Shown: in pieces, positions 8,910 through 17,788 of the stretch | Layout of the letters: each line of letters starts with the position of its first letter | Numbering within the stretch: the stretch's first letter is position 1 | NCBI GenBank assembly: GCA_002366565.1 | Contig: DFBJ01000008.1 | Location: 1 to 64,000 of the forward strand | DNA: 64,000 nucleotides | Direction: 5' to 3' | Origin: Bacteriovoracaceae bacterium UBA3083 | GTDB lineage: Bacteria > Bdellovibrionota > Bacteriovoracia > Bacteriovoracales > Bacteriovoracaceae | Made by a program: the position numbers and the translations under genes | The notes under the pieces: model-generated | The model's input: only the letters and a program-made list of their open reading frames with translations | Told to the model about the DNA's origin: nothing | Databases searched by the model: none

Positions 8910-10755
8910 TTTTAAGAATTGAACTATCGTAATGCGGAATACCAACAGCTTCAATCTCTTGAGAGATTAACGGGTCGGGGTATGAATCATAAAATGGAAA
9001 GTAATTCCTTAAGCTTTCATCAACCTGAGGGAAAGTTATTAACTGCTCTATCGATTTAGAGTGATACTCTTTCCTTATTTTTACTAATCTATTGAACTGC
9101 TCAGTATTGGAAGATTTAACCTGAATCATTCTTTCTTCCATACTAGAGATATTTTCTTCATATAAATATAATTCTATACCTTTTCCAATTAGCATATTTT
9201 TATAAAATCCACGTTCCTGGAGTTCTTTTGCATTTCCTTCATTGAAATAGAAGTTAGATGCTGTAACCCCTAAGTATAGAGCGAATAAAAAGAGACAAGA
9301 ATATTGAAGCTTTTTAGACTCAACAAAATCTTTTCCAGACATATTCAAAATTTTTGAGAGAGGCCAAGTTAGTATGCCAACAAAAGGTACGAAATATATA
9401 ATCCTAAACTTAAACATAGGAAATGTTGTAAGTTGGTATATAAAAAAATCAAATATATTTTTTGATGAATTAACAGCTTCTATCAAATAGTCTTTGGTTG
9501 TTACACTATAAGAAACGAGAGGAAACTCAAACAATTCATGTCGGTAGTAAAAATAGAACATAAGTTGAGTCCACATCAGTGCTATTAATAATAGAGTCCA
9601 CTTAGTTTTAGTAAAACGATTAGTTCTCAACCAATATGAAATCAATAAAACAACAAGGCATAGCTCGACACAATACATGCGTGCCCCAAAGTTTCCAGAT
9701 CCATGTACAAAAGTCTGGCTAGCGAGTATTTCTTTAATAATTGGTACAAATACTAATAAACCAAGTAAGAGATTTTTATTATTCCTTGTTTTAATATAGT
9801 CCCAAAATGATTCTATTGAAGCAAAGAAAGCAAGAATATAAATAGGAGAATAGTATAAGTGCCCTCTAAAGGGAGAGAGTAAAGCGTCAAATAAAACACT
9901 ATATTCAGCACTTGATGTTCCAATATACCCATAACTTAGAAAGTCATATTTAATATAATCATTTGCGACTTGGAATAATGAAACTAAAACAAAGCCACAC
10001 AATACATATGCATAACGAACTATTTGCTTATAATCTTTTTCTAAAACCCATTTTAAAACCACTGCTCCCGAGACGATAGAATGAAAAATTAAATCTATCT
10101 TTACCACCCAAGATATTCCACACAGAACCCCTAAAGTGAATAGCTCGAAGTTGCTAACCTTTTTCTCAAAGGACCTAAAGCTAAGTAGTATAATAGTTGC
10201 GGCGAGAAAAATACCGACGAGATTGCCATTTCCAGGCTCAATTATTGAATAGAAAAAAACAGGAGTAGCAAAGAAGCAGATAGCTATCTCTTTATAGTAA
10301 TGTCCCTTAATATTTAGAACGAGACCTACAACCTTAGAAATAATCAATACCCCCAAGAGAAGGTAGAAGGTATTTGATAAAACCATCATTGAATGTATAA
10401 ATTTGTATTCGTTTGGCTTATCGACACTAAAAAGTACATTTAGCTTCTCTGCGACCCAATAAAATGGACTCCATAGAATAACCCCTCCATGGCTCCAAAA
10501 TGTTGGAGAATTTAAGCTAGGACTTACAATTCCTTTCTCGCCCTTCTTATAACTTTCATAATCAACTGGTGATATATCCCCTAAGGCCACTTGCTGATTT
10601 ATAGTGTTCAAGTCTCCATCTTCAACAAAACTTTCAGTGTAAGCAAGATATATACCACTCTCGACATGATCAAAAAGAAAAGAGGATTTCAAAAAAAGAA
10701 AAAGAAATATAAAGAAAAGAAAGAAATAATTTTTATATGTTTTTTTTATCAACAC
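8893..10755 (-). CDS. Multi-pass membrane protein, GT-C-like glycosyltransferase paired with fibre protein 1
   Basis: 620 residues with about a dozen hydrophobic helices. After the first helix a conserved extracytoplasmic loop, SGIYLAYTESFVEDGDLNT, carries acidic residues in the place typical of GT-C enzymes, which transfer sugars from polyprenyl-phosphate carriers. The gene at 52082 is a paralogue: it shares GIYL...DGDLN..NQ, SP(F/L)xGxLxxSP and FGARxY. The C-terminal 110 residues are hydrophilic. It starts 7 bases after fibre gene 1 stops, so the two form a unit. The start is GTG (TTG follows immediately) with AAGG very close, so the exact start is uncertain. The substrate is unknown; the adjacent fibre protein is the obvious candidate. 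Confidence 0.72.
   Translation of the reverse strand: MLIKKTYKNYFFLFFIFLFLFLKSSFLFDHVESGIYLAYTESFVEDGDLNTINQQVALGDISPVDYESYKKGEKGIVSPSLNSPTFWSHGGVILWSPFYWVAEKLNVLFSVDKPNEYKFIHSMMVLSNTFYLLLGVLIISKVVGLVLNIKGHYYKEIAICFFATPVFFYSIIEPGNGNLVGIFLAATIILLSFRSFEKKVSNFELFTLGVLCGISWVVKIDLIFHSIVSGAVVLKWVLEKDYKQIVRYAYVLCGFVLVSLFQVANDYIKYDFLSYGYIGTSSAEYSVLFDALLSPFRGHLYYSPIYILAFFASIESFWDYIKTRNNKNLLLGLLVFVPIIKEILASQTFVHGSGNFGARMYCVELCLVVLLISYWLRTNRFTKTKWTLLLIALMWTQLMFYFYYRHELFEFPLVSYSVTTKDYLIEAVNSSKNIFDFFIYQLTTFPMFKFRIIYFVPFVGILTWPLSKILNMSGKDFVESKKLQYSCLFLFALYLGVTASNFYFNEGNAKELQERGFYKNMLIGKGIELYLYEENISSMEERMIQVKSSNTEQFNRLVKIRKEYHSKSIEQLITFPQVDESLRNYFPFYDSYPDPLISQEIEAVGIPHYDSSILKIKNSK
8901..8920. terminator. 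Palindrome spanning a convergent stop junction, possible weak bidirectional terminator
   Basis: AATTCTTAA-TT-TTAAGAATT is a perfect 9-bp inverted repeat covering the stop codon of the WbuC-like gene and the last codons of the opposite gene. The stem is almost all A/T and the loop is short, so terminator strength is doubtful. It is the only symmetrical element at this junction. Confidence 0.35.
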
Positions 10756-10762
10756 CTTATTA

Positions 10763-12760
10763 TTACTTATTCACAGCTTCACAACATGTATATGAGATAT
10801 TACTCATTATACTATACGTTGTCTGAGATGATGATACTGTTGCACTTGTAATTTTACCTGCGTAATAATTAGGTGATGCAGACGCATCAGTTGCAGGAGA
10901 GATATTCTTCTTAGTCACTGTGATCTTTGTTAAGAAGTCTCCAGAGTTACAATTTGACCCTGCTGAACGTGTGTAACATCCACCGTGTTCAATTGTAATA
11001 CTATTCCAGCTTGTTTTACAGACAGTTGCTGAACTTGCATTAAAACTTGGATCAGGAAGGCAGATTTTATTTCCTTTAACTGTATTCCCCTCTCCTGTTC
11101 CTGTACTTGTATACACATGTCCAGTAGTAGTCTTTATATCACCAGGAGAAGCTACAATAGATCCAGAAGAGTTTATCCCTCCACCTTCTGCAAAAACAGA
11201 CGAACATTGTCCATTTACATTACAGTACATTGGCGCAAGCCTACATCCAGTTCCGGATGAGTATGTAGCCTGAGCTGAATAAGTTGTGCCAGGAGTTTTA
11301 GCATTATTTACTCTAAAACCTTTACACACAGCTCCTGCTCCAGCATCGCCAGGGTTAGAAGATAGAATATCATTTAAGATGTCAGAAATTTCATTAATAA
11401 CATCTGGGTTTAATGTATTAGAAACCTTTCTTGCTACCCACTCTTGAGTCGCTGCATGAGTAGGATTATTATCATTATCAGGAGCATTGGGTAAGTGTAC
11501 AAAACCTTCTACGATAACATTTCCGGCACCTGGGTCATTCATTCCTGAACCAACAGACATTGATAAGGCACTTAGCTGACTAGCAGCAGCCGTAGTTGGA
11601 ACAATACCAACTCCTACATTTCGTGCAACCTGTACTGTACCTACTGTCGCAGGGGCGACTACACCAACACCTAATGAACCTTCTATAGTTAAACTACCAT
11701 TAGCTCCTGGGACATTTACACCACTACCAAAAGATGTAGAACCTAAAACAGTTAGTGAACTTGCAAGAGATGTATTTGGTGCTATTCCAATCCCTACAGA
11801 ATTTGAAAAGTGCGCAGAGCCTGAAAGAAGGCCCGCAGGGCTCAAGCCTGGCCCAACTAAAAGAGACCCACTCGCTGATAATCGTCCATCATTTACATCT
11901 AACGCCCCTGATTCAGTAGAACGACCTACACCAGTTGATCCATAAACATATAAGTGATTAAAGGCTGCATTTGCTCCAATATCACTACCTTCAATATTTA
12001 CATTTCCTTTGAAAGTAGCTGCATAGTCAGTACTTCCATCGGCGTCTTGTATCGTTACGTGACGACATTTACTATCGAAAGTACTATCTCCATCAAAGGA
12101 GTCACAAAAGGCATCTACAAAGCTATTTCTTGTCGTTAGGCAAGACTGAATAGTTCCGGCCATATTTGTGCTTACTCTTACGGGAACAGTTATTGTACCA
12201 CTAACATTTCCGCCAGTTCTTAGAGCTTCTTCAGCATCTGTTTTACCGTTAGAGCGATCTCCTCTACTGAAATTGATTACGATATCTATTTTACCATCAA
12301 CTCTATCGTTTACAGCAGCAGCTACTGAAGCATCTGAACTATATGGGTCACTTATTGCACTATAGTTAGCAATATTAATACTATTAATAGTTATTCTTGC
12401 CTTAGCATTTCCTGTAGCTTCTCCGTAAACACCACCATTTGTTAAAATAACATTTCCCGAGCCATCTTGAATGGTTGGTACAGCAGCGCCACCAGAGTTA
12501 AGGCCAGCGAGTGTGGCTTCACATGATGCAGGATTACTGAAAACTGAATATGCTTCCATTTTTAGAGAGTTCACTTTCATATCCTGAGAACTCTTTCTAC
12601 TAGCTTTAGATAAATTATCAGTTAGATTGATGACGGCAAGACTTAGTCCAGAGAGTAGACCTGCAGCTACTAAAGCCTCAACGATAGTAAATCCAGAAGC
12701 ACCGAAAAATACATTTTCTTTAATTAGACTTTTGAATTTTCTATATATTTGTGGCGCCAT
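10763..12760 (-). CDS. Fibre protein 1: prepilin-like N-terminus, repeat stalk, Cys-rich C-terminus
   Basis: 665 residues. G23|FTIVE is a type III prepilin cleavage site with Glu at +5, followed by a hydrophobic helix (24-46). Residues 47-215 are a pilin-like head with one Cys pair. CDSFDG...KCRH (219-234) is shared with both paralogues (50070, 55304). Residues about 255-425 are about seven short repeats of the form GSxGxGxxPxxxxGxLxV, as in trimeric phage-tail-fibre-like stalks. HAATQEWVARKV (436-447) and a heptad-like stretch (INEISDILNDIL) follow, then a Cys-rich C-terminal domain (KTSWNS..HGGCYTRS, final CC). Likely inserted in the inner membrane by its pilin helix and assembled outward (inference). 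A well-formed promoter lies upstream and a GT-C gene is downstream. Confidence 0.82.
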   Translation of the reverse strand: MAPQIYRKFKSLIKENVFFGASGFTIVEALVAAGLLSGLSLAVINLTDNLSKASRKSSQDMKVNSLKMEAYSVFSNPASCEATLAGLNSGGAAVPTIQDGSGNVILTNGGVYGEATGNAKARITINSINIANYSAISDPYSSDASVAAAVNDRVDGKIDIVINFSRGDRSNGKTDAEEALRTGGNVSGTITVPVRVSTNMAGTIQSCLTTRNSFVDAFCDSFDGDSTFDSKCRHVTIQDADGSTDYAATFKGNVNIEGSDIGANAAFNHLYVYGSTGVGRSTESGALDVNDGRLSASGSLLVGPGLSPAGLLSGSAHFSNSVGIGIAPNTSLASSLTVLGSTSFGSGVNVPGANGSLTIEGSLGVGVVAPATVGTVQVARNVGVGIVPTTAAASQLSALSMSVGSGMNDPGAGNVIVEGFVHLPNAPDNDNNPTHAATQEWVARKVSNTLNPDVINEISDILNDILSSNPGDAGAGAVCKGFRVNNAKTPGTTYSAQATYSSGTGCRLAPMYCNVNGQCSSVFAEGGGINSSGSIVASPGDIKTTTGHVYTSTGTGEGNTVKGNKICLPDPSFNASSATVCKTSWNSITIEHGGCYTRSAGSNCNSGDFLTKITVTKKNISPATDASASPNYYAGKITSATVSSSQTTYSIMSNISYTCCEAVNK
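11486..11998 (-). repeat. Tandem GxGxG fibre repeats in fibre protein 1
   Basis: About seven degenerate units of 19-25 codons (residues 255-425), for example SNSVGIGIAPNT, EGSLGVGVVAPAT and ARNVGVGIVPTT. The nucleotide sequence is diverged, so this is a protein-level repeat. The same unit type occurs in the paralogues at 50910-51413 and 55997-56449. Confidence 0.75.
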
Positions 12761-12768
12761 AATAAACT

Positions 12769-12824
12769 ATTATAATCTGGAAATGCTTTCAATCAAGATT
12801 AAATATATTTCCCCATACTTAGAG
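12769..12824 (-). promoter_or_regulatory. Sigma70-like promoter of fibre gene 1 with conserved upstream box
   Basis: Read on the minus strand: -35 TTGATT (12791-12796), 16-bp spacer ending TTTCCAGAT, -10 TATAAT (12769-12774), eight bases before the ATG codon, so the leader is very short. CTCTAAGTA (12816-12824) lies 19 bases upstream of the -35 box. The same three elements with identical spacing precede fibre gene 3 at 57300-57355, which implies shared regulation. Confidence 0.75.
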
Positions 12825-12881
12825 TACCTGTGCTAATAGGTAACCCATTAATAACAGCCAAACATGTAAGGCATATTGGTA

Positions 12882-13544
12882 TTATGAGAAGTATAAAAGC
12901 TCTAAATCTCTATCTGAGTAGCCATTTTTGCTCAAAACCCACTCCCAAGCCCTAGGAGACAGAAAACTTTGGCAAGTTAAGGCCCAGCACTGAAGATTAA
13001 AGAGTTCTTGAGAGTCTCTATAGCTCTCTACAGCTATATAAGATGCTCTTGAAACCCTTACAATTTCTGAAATTGAGAGCTCAAGATCTGGTATCTCCAG
13101 ATTGTGTAATGTCATTATAGAGACAGCTAGATCAAACTCTTGATCCATGAAATATAATGGCCCTTTTATATCTACTATTTCGATATCTTCTCTAATTGAT
13201 TCTATAGTGTTGGACTTAGCATATTCTGAGATATCTATACCCCTAACTCTACAATTAAGAAGATTCTTCAATTCATAAATTAAATGACCCATTCCACAGC
13301 CAACATCTAATATGCTAGATTTACTAGTGAGGTTATACTTTTCGATTAAAGCTTCAGCTATTTTCTTCCATCGTCCATCATAACGATATCCTCCATAGCC
13401 ATACTTTCTATCTCCATCCCAATAATCTTTGGAAAATTTAGCCGCTACTTCCATGCAAAGAGGCTTATCTATAGACATTCGCTCTAAATAATCTCTTTTT
13501 GCTGACTCGTGGTTAGTTGTTAAAAAATTTACGATATTAGCCAT
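12882..13544 (-). CDS. SAM-dependent methyltransferase of the sporadic carbohydrate cluster
   Basis: 220 residues, class I methyltransferase fold. Motif I is SILDVGCGMGHL (about 76-87), then the acidic end of strand 2 (VRGIDISEY) and LAVSIMTLHNLE. The leading segment YGYGGYRYDGRWKKIAE is distinctive. The start overlaps the upstream aminotransferase gene by 8 bases, and AGGG precedes the ATG. It is the third gene of a minus-strand operon with a 2OG oxygenase and a LIC12192-DegT fusion, so a sugar O-, N- or C-methyltransferase is likely (inference). Substrate unknown. Confidence 0.8.
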   Translation of the reverse strand: MANIVNFLTTNHESAKRDYLERMSIDKPLCMEVAAKFSKDYWDGDRKYGYGGYRYDGRWKKIAEALIEKYNLTSKSSILDVGCGMGHLIYELKNLLNCRVRGIDISEYAKSNTIESIREDIEIVDIKGPLYFMDQEFDLAVSIMTLHNLEIPDLELSISEIVRVSRASYIAVESYRDSQELFNLQCWALTCQSFLSPRAWEWVLSKNGYSDRDLELLYFS

Positions 13545-15045
13545 TCTCTACCCTGTCTTTAATCTGAATTAAATTATCAACAATATATTCAATTTGCTCA
13601 ATATCTAATTTTTCATGAAAAGGAATATTTAAAATTCTTGTTTTAAGGTAATTACCTACATAGACATCAGAATGGCAGTCTAAGTACATTTTGTGCTCAT
13701 TCATTAGTGGGATATGTTGAATGCGATTTTCTATTCCTAACTTATCCAACTCCATCATATATTTTTCTCTATTTTCAAGTTCAAGAGTAAATCCATACTT
13801 TGACCCAACGTTGTCGTTAGTACCAGTAATTATTTTAAAGTGAGGACTTAATCGCTTTATGTAGTATTTATAAATAGTTTCAATTCTTTGATTCACGAAG
13901 TTTAAATTTTCAAAATTGATACTAAGAATAGCCGCTTGAAATGAATCCATACGAAAGTTAAGACTAACAGATGTTGACTGCCCATCTTCAAGACCACAAT
14001 ACCTTAATCGTTTAACTGTCTCATAAAGCTCTTTATTATTTGTACAAATTGCACCAGCTTCACCTAGAGAGGACAAATTCTTCATTGGATTAAAGCTAAA
14101 GCAAGAAATATCTCCAAAACTCCCTGCTTTTTCATTATCAATTTCTGCGCCAAAGGACTGAGCACAATCTTCAATGACTTTTAAATTATACTTTTTAGCT
14201 ATGGAGTTAATTTTATTATATGCACAAATATTTCCCATAAAATGAACCATCACTATGGCTTTGACACTATCATCAATAACTCTTTCAACTGATGATTCAC
14301 AGATGGTTAAGTCATTTTTAATGTCTGCAAATATCGGCTCTGCTCCACATGAGGAAACGGCATGAGCTGTTGATATCCAAGAAATACATGGAACAATAAC
14401 TTTATCACCTTTACCAATTCCTAGAGCGATCAACGCTAAATAGAGAGCGTCTGTTCCCGAGCTAACCCCAAGACTATATTTAACATTACAGTAGTTACTT
14501 ATCTTATCTTCAAAGTTACTTATTTCATCGCCATTAAGAATTTTCCCAGTGTCCAGAAGACTGTCTAGGGCCTTTTTATATTCTTTTCTAAGCTTATTAT
14601 CAAAAACTCTTAAGTCTCTAAAGCGAACCTTAGTCTCACTAAGATCAGCTTTTTGTTTTGAAGAAGAAAATGACTCACGCATACCTTTAATTGAAAGTAT
14701 TTCTCTAAGTGTATTTGAAGAGTCAACAATGACTTCTTCAAGTGCAAATGCAAGAGTAAGTTTATTAGAATCAATGAGTTTGAATATTTCAGATACAAGA
14801 TCATTACGATCATCTGGAAATAGATCTGTTGAGTAAAAAACAATCCTACTACTTTCTTCAATCTTTAAAGATTCTGTCAGAGTAAAGTATAAACTTTTAA
14901 AATTAAACTCTGTATGACTTAAAATATAATTAAGTTTTCTTTTATTTAAAAAATCTCTAATTACTAAATTTTGTACTTTCTGAGGCACAAATCCTTCACA
15001 ACTACTGTCACTATAGATATATCCAATCCAATCTTTATTTTCCAT
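13537..15045 (-). CDS. LIC12192-family domain fused to a DegT/DnrJ/EryC1 aminotransferase
   Basis: 502 residues from the ATG at 15045, which has GGGAG five bases upstream and overlaps the previous gene by 11 bases. Residues 7-125 match the 'sporadic carbohydrate cluster protein, LIC12192 family' (TIGR04323): GYIYSD, VPQKVQNLVIRDF (20-32), LSHTEF and IVFYSTDLFPDDR. Residues 145-500 are a PLP sugar aminotransferase: SSGTDAL (195-201), EDCAQSFGA (292-300) and FNPMKNLSSLGEAGA with internal-aldimine Lys322. LIC12192-family proteins are normally separate, so the fusion links that unknown domain with sugar amination. Its operon partners are a 2OG oxygenase and a methyltransferase. Confidence 0.83.
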   Translation of the reverse strand: MENKDWIGYIYSDSSCEGFVPQKVQNLVIRDFLNKRKLNYILSHTEFNFKSLYFTLTESLKIEESSRIVFYSTDLFPDDRNDLVSEIFKLIDSNKLTLAFALEEVIVDSSNTLREILSIKGMRESFSSSKQKADLSETKVRFRDLRVFDNKLRKEYKKALDSLLDTGKILNGDEISNFEDKISNYCNVKYSLGVSSGTDALYLALIALGIGKGDKVIVPCISWISTAHAVSSCGAEPIFADIKNDLTICESSVERVIDDSVKAIVMVHFMGNICAYNKINSIAKKYNLKVIEDCAQSFGAEIDNEKAGSFGDISCFSFNPMKNLSSLGEAGAICTNNKELYETVKRLRYCGLEDGQSTSVSLNFRMDSFQAAILSINFENLNFVNQRIETIYKYYIKRLSPHFKIITGTNDNVGSKYGFTLELENREKYMMELDKLGIENRIQHIPLMNEHKMYLDCHSDVYVGNYLKTRILNIPFHEKLDIEQIEYIVDNLIQIKDRVENG

Positions 15046-15793
15046 AAATCTCCCACCCAAGTTCAGTCATAGGAGTGATTCTAAAAGGCACAAAATAGTC
15101 TCCCAGAGCCTTGCTTCCGTAAGGAGAAGTTATAGATTTAAACCTAAGGTTTAAACTAAATCTTGATTCTTTTTCAGTATTGACTATATTCCCATGTAAT
15201 AAGGAATGAGAAAAAATAATGGCCTGTCCAAATTTAACATTGGGCCATACAAAATTATCTTTCTCATTTTCAAACAATTCACTGAGTGAAACTTTCTTTA
15301 ACTCTTCTGTTCGATGATATTTCAAACTATACTTACGAGGTAGGATGTACATTGACTTAGACTTATGTACATCAACAAATGGAACCCATAAGACTGCTTC
15401 AAAGGGAGAATTCCCCGACCAAACATCAGAATGCAATGGTAATAGAGATGAATCGTCACCAGGAAGCTGAAAGCTTAAATTTATATTTTTTTGAACGGCA
15501 AGGTCATTACCAACAATACTGTCAATTACACCTTGAGTAGAATCATAAAGTCTTTCTTTTATCGAGGTCAACAAATTAAAATCAGAAATTGTAGATAGAC
15601 GTGTATCGTTTAGATTCTTTATATTTAAGTTATGAAATTCTTCAAGGAAACGTATCCCATCTTTCTTTTTATCTTCACCAACATGCTTTTTTAGAATAGA
15701 AATAAAATCTTGTCTAACCTTGTTGATGATTTCAAAATCAAGGTCTATAACAACGTAACCATTCTCTTTAAAGTTAGATATATATTCTTTCAC
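15035..15793 (-). CDS. 2-oxoglutarate/Fe(II) oxygenase of the sporadic carbohydrate cluster type
   Basis: 252 residues. The iron site is visible: LPLHSDVWSG gives H-x-D and SHSLLHGN gives the distal His, with an Arg (ESRFSLNLRF) after it to bind 2-oxoglutarate. The arrangement, including FEAVLWVPFVDVHKSKSMYI and the closing PFRITPMTELG, recalls the TIGR04324 family, which co-occurs with LIC12192 proteins. It is the first gene of a three-gene operon and is divergent from a PhyH-type oxygenase across a 97-bp gap that must hold both promoters. Probable role: hydroxylation or oxidation of a sugar or its precursor (inference). Confidence 0.8.
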   Translation of the reverse strand: MKEYISNFKENGYVVIDLDFEIINKVRQDFISILKKHVGEDKKKDGIRFLEEFHNLNIKNLNDTRLSTISDFNLLTSIKERLYDSTQGVIDSIVGNDLAVQKNINLSFQLPGDDSSLLPLHSDVWSGNSPFEAVLWVPFVDVHKSKSMYILPRKYSLKYHRTEELKKVSLSELFENEKDNFVWPNVKFGQAIIFSHSLLHGNIVNTEKESRFSLNLRFKSITSPYGSKALGDYFVPFRITPMTELGWEIYGK

Positions 15794-15890
15794 AAAGATC
15801 CTCTACGTACGTTATTCATCCTAAATAAAACTAGTTCCAAAATAAATCCTATGATATATTTAGTATAGTTTATTTTTAAGGTAATACAAT

Positions 15891-16652
15891 ATGCGAGCGA
15901 CTTCGATCACACTACAGAGCGAAAGTTTAATGAAACTTTCTGAGGATGAAAAGTGCTTCTTCCAAGAAAATGGCTATCTCATCATCAAAGATTTTCTAAG
16001 CTCTAAAACATGCCAAGAACTAAAAGATGCTGCTCACAAGCATGCCCAGGATAAAATCCATAATTATTTAAATTTCCATAGAGATATAGAAGAATTTAAA
16101 TCTCTTATTACTCACTCTTCTCTACATGATATATGTGATCAAGTTTTAAATGCGAGAATGGTCCCAATTGGATCAATATTCTTTTTTGGGAAACCTAATA
16201 ATCCTCTTGAAAATGGCTCTTTACCACATCAAGACAACTATGCAGCTAAAGCACCTAATGGAAGTTATCTCGTTGCCTCTCTTGCCTTAGATGTGACAAG
16301 GAAAGATAACGGAGCTCTATACGTTTATCCTGGTTCAAATAAACTTCCAGAACTACCATTTGTTGAATCTAAAAACTTTGAATATGATGACAGTGGAAAA
16401 CTCATAAAAAATTTTCCGATAGGAAATGAAGTTAAAATCCCAGATGGATATGAAAAGCTTACACTAGAGTATGACCCTGGAGATCTGATTCTTCTACACT
16501 CAAATATTATTCATGGTGCCGAAAAAAATATAAACTCCAGTGATAAATGGAGACACCAATATTACATGCACTTCATAAAAGATGGTGATCCATTTTGGCC
16601 AGGCTGGAATGCCAGAAGGCAAATAATGGACAGAGGACCAAAGAGAATTTAA
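15891..16652 (+). CDS. Phytanoyl-CoA dioxygenase (PhyH) family protein
   Basis: 253 residues. Fe(II)/2OG oxygenase features: LPHQDNYAAK gives H-x-D, DPGDLILLHSNIIHGAE gives the distal His, and DKWRHQYYMHF the 2OG-binding Arg. AAGG lies eight bases before the ATG. Its TAA stop overlaps the ATG of the next gene by one base. It heads the nine-gene plus-strand operon that runs to 25117. Bacterial PhyH proteins hydroxylate diverse small molecules; placed before an aminotransferase and a radical SAM enzyme, a role in making a modified sugar is likely. Confidence 0.85.
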   Translation: MRATSITLQSESLMKLSEDEKCFFQENGYLIIKDFLSSKTCQELKDAAHKHAQDKIHNYLNFHRDIEEFKSLITHSSLHDICDQVLNARMVPIGSIFFFGKPNNPLENGSLPHQDNYAAKAPNGSYLVASLALDVTRKDNGALYVYPGSNKLPELPFVESKNFEYDDSGKLIKNFPIGNEVKIPDGYEKLTLEYDPGDLILLHSNIIHGAEKNINSSDKWRHQYYMHFIKDGDPFWPGWNARRQIMDRGPKRI

Positions 16653-17788
16653 TGACTAAAAAAAAAATGGACTTTATACCTGTAAATGAACCTCTCCTTG
16701 AAGGTAACGAAAAAAAATATCTAAATGAGTGTATCGATACGGGCTGGATATCTTCAACCGGTCGCTTCGTAAATGACTTCGAAACTGAATTTGCCAAAAT
16801 ATGTAATCGAAAATTTGCAGTTTCTCTCTCTAGTGGTACAGCTGCACTAGACATTGCAATACAATGTCTAGACTTAAAGAAAAAAAGTGAAGTTATCACT
16901 TCTAATTTTTCAATTATTGCATGTACCAACTCAATTATAAGAGGAGGATTAAAACCTATTCTTATTGATCCACCAGAAGATAGCTTCAACATTGTTGCTA
17001 AAGATATTGAAGCTAAAATTACAAAAGATACAACAGCAATACTCATTCCACATATATACGGTTTACCTGCAGACATGGACCCCATTCAAGAGCTAGCTAA
17101 AAAATATAATTTAAAAATTATAGAGGATGCGGCAGAAGTTCATGGACAGCAGTATAAAGGCCAACCTTGTGGATCATTTGGGGATATTAGTATTTTTTCT
17201 TTCTATGCCAATAAACTAATCACAACGGGTGAAGGAGGAATGCTATTAACAGATAATGAAGAAATTTATAAAAAAGCTAGATCTCTAAGGGATCACTGCT
17301 TTATGCCGGGAAGACGTTTTATACACGATGACATAGGCTTTAATTTTAGAATGACAAATTTACAAGCTGCTGTTGGACTATCGCAAGTTGAGCAGATAGA
17401 TAAATTTCTAGATCTAAAAAGAAAAATTGGATCAAAATATAATTCACTACTTAAAGATCTTAAATCATTAAAGTTACCGATACAGTTTCAATACGATACA
17501 GAGAATATATACTGGGCCTATACAATTATCATTCAAGATAAGTCTATGACTGCAGATCAGCTCAGTAAAATACTACTCGAACATAATATCCAAACCAGAC
17601 CAACATTTTGGCCTTTAAATAAACAACCTGTCTACGAAGGTCATGAATTATTCAGTAAACAAGAGAACTTACACTTCTCAAATAGTGAATTTTTAGCAGA
17701 GTACGCACTTTATCTTCCATGTGGTCTAGGAATAACGGAAGAACAAATTGAATATATTGCTCAAAAAGTGATAGAGGTATTTTCATGA
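16652..17788 (+). CDS. DegT/DnrJ/EryC1 sugar-nucleotide aminotransferase
   Basis: 378 residues, standard for the family. SSGTAALDIA (60-69), IIEDAAEVHGQQY (156-168) and FSFYANKLITTGEGG with Lys188 show an intact PLP site. It resembles GDP-perosamine synthase-type enzymes, which aminate a 4-keto sugar nucleotide; the exact sugar cannot be read. I take the ATG at 16652 (taATG overlap with the previous stop) rather than an in-frame ATG 57 bases upstream inside the previous gene. It overlaps the next gene by 4 bases. Confidence 0.87.
   Translation: MTKKKMDFIPVNEPLLEGNEKKYLNECIDTGWISSTGRFVNDFETEFAKICNRKFAVSLSSGTAALDIAIQCLDLKKKSEVITSNFSIIACTNSIIRGGLKPILIDPPEDSFNIVAKDIEAKITKDTTAILIPHIYGLPADMDPIQELAKKYNLKIIEDAAEVHGQQYKGQPCGSFGDISIFSFYANKLITTGEGGMLLTDNEEIYKKARSLRDHCFMPGRRFIHDDIGFNFRMTNLQAAVGLSQVEQIDKFLDLKRKIGSKYNSLLKDLKSLKLPIQFQYDTENIYWAYTIIIQDKSMTADQLSKILLEHNIQTRPTFWPLNKQPVYEGHELFSKQENLHFSNSEFLAEYALYLPCGLGITEEQIEYIAQKVIEVFS

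Noticed and set aside
10591..10851. Plus-strand open frame rich in Lys and Tyr
   Set aside because: It is antisense to the signal helix of the GT-C-like gene and the end of fibre 1; composition reflects A/T runs.
10763..12760. Prophage tail-fibre gene
   Set aside because: The stalk and ATQxWVA motif look phage-like, but no phage structural, lysis or integrase genes are near, and the N-terminus is prepilin-like.
16595..16651. Upstream in-frame ATG for the DegT gene
   Set aside because: It lies inside the PhyH gene and adds 19 residues not seen in DegT proteins; the taATG at 16652 fits better.
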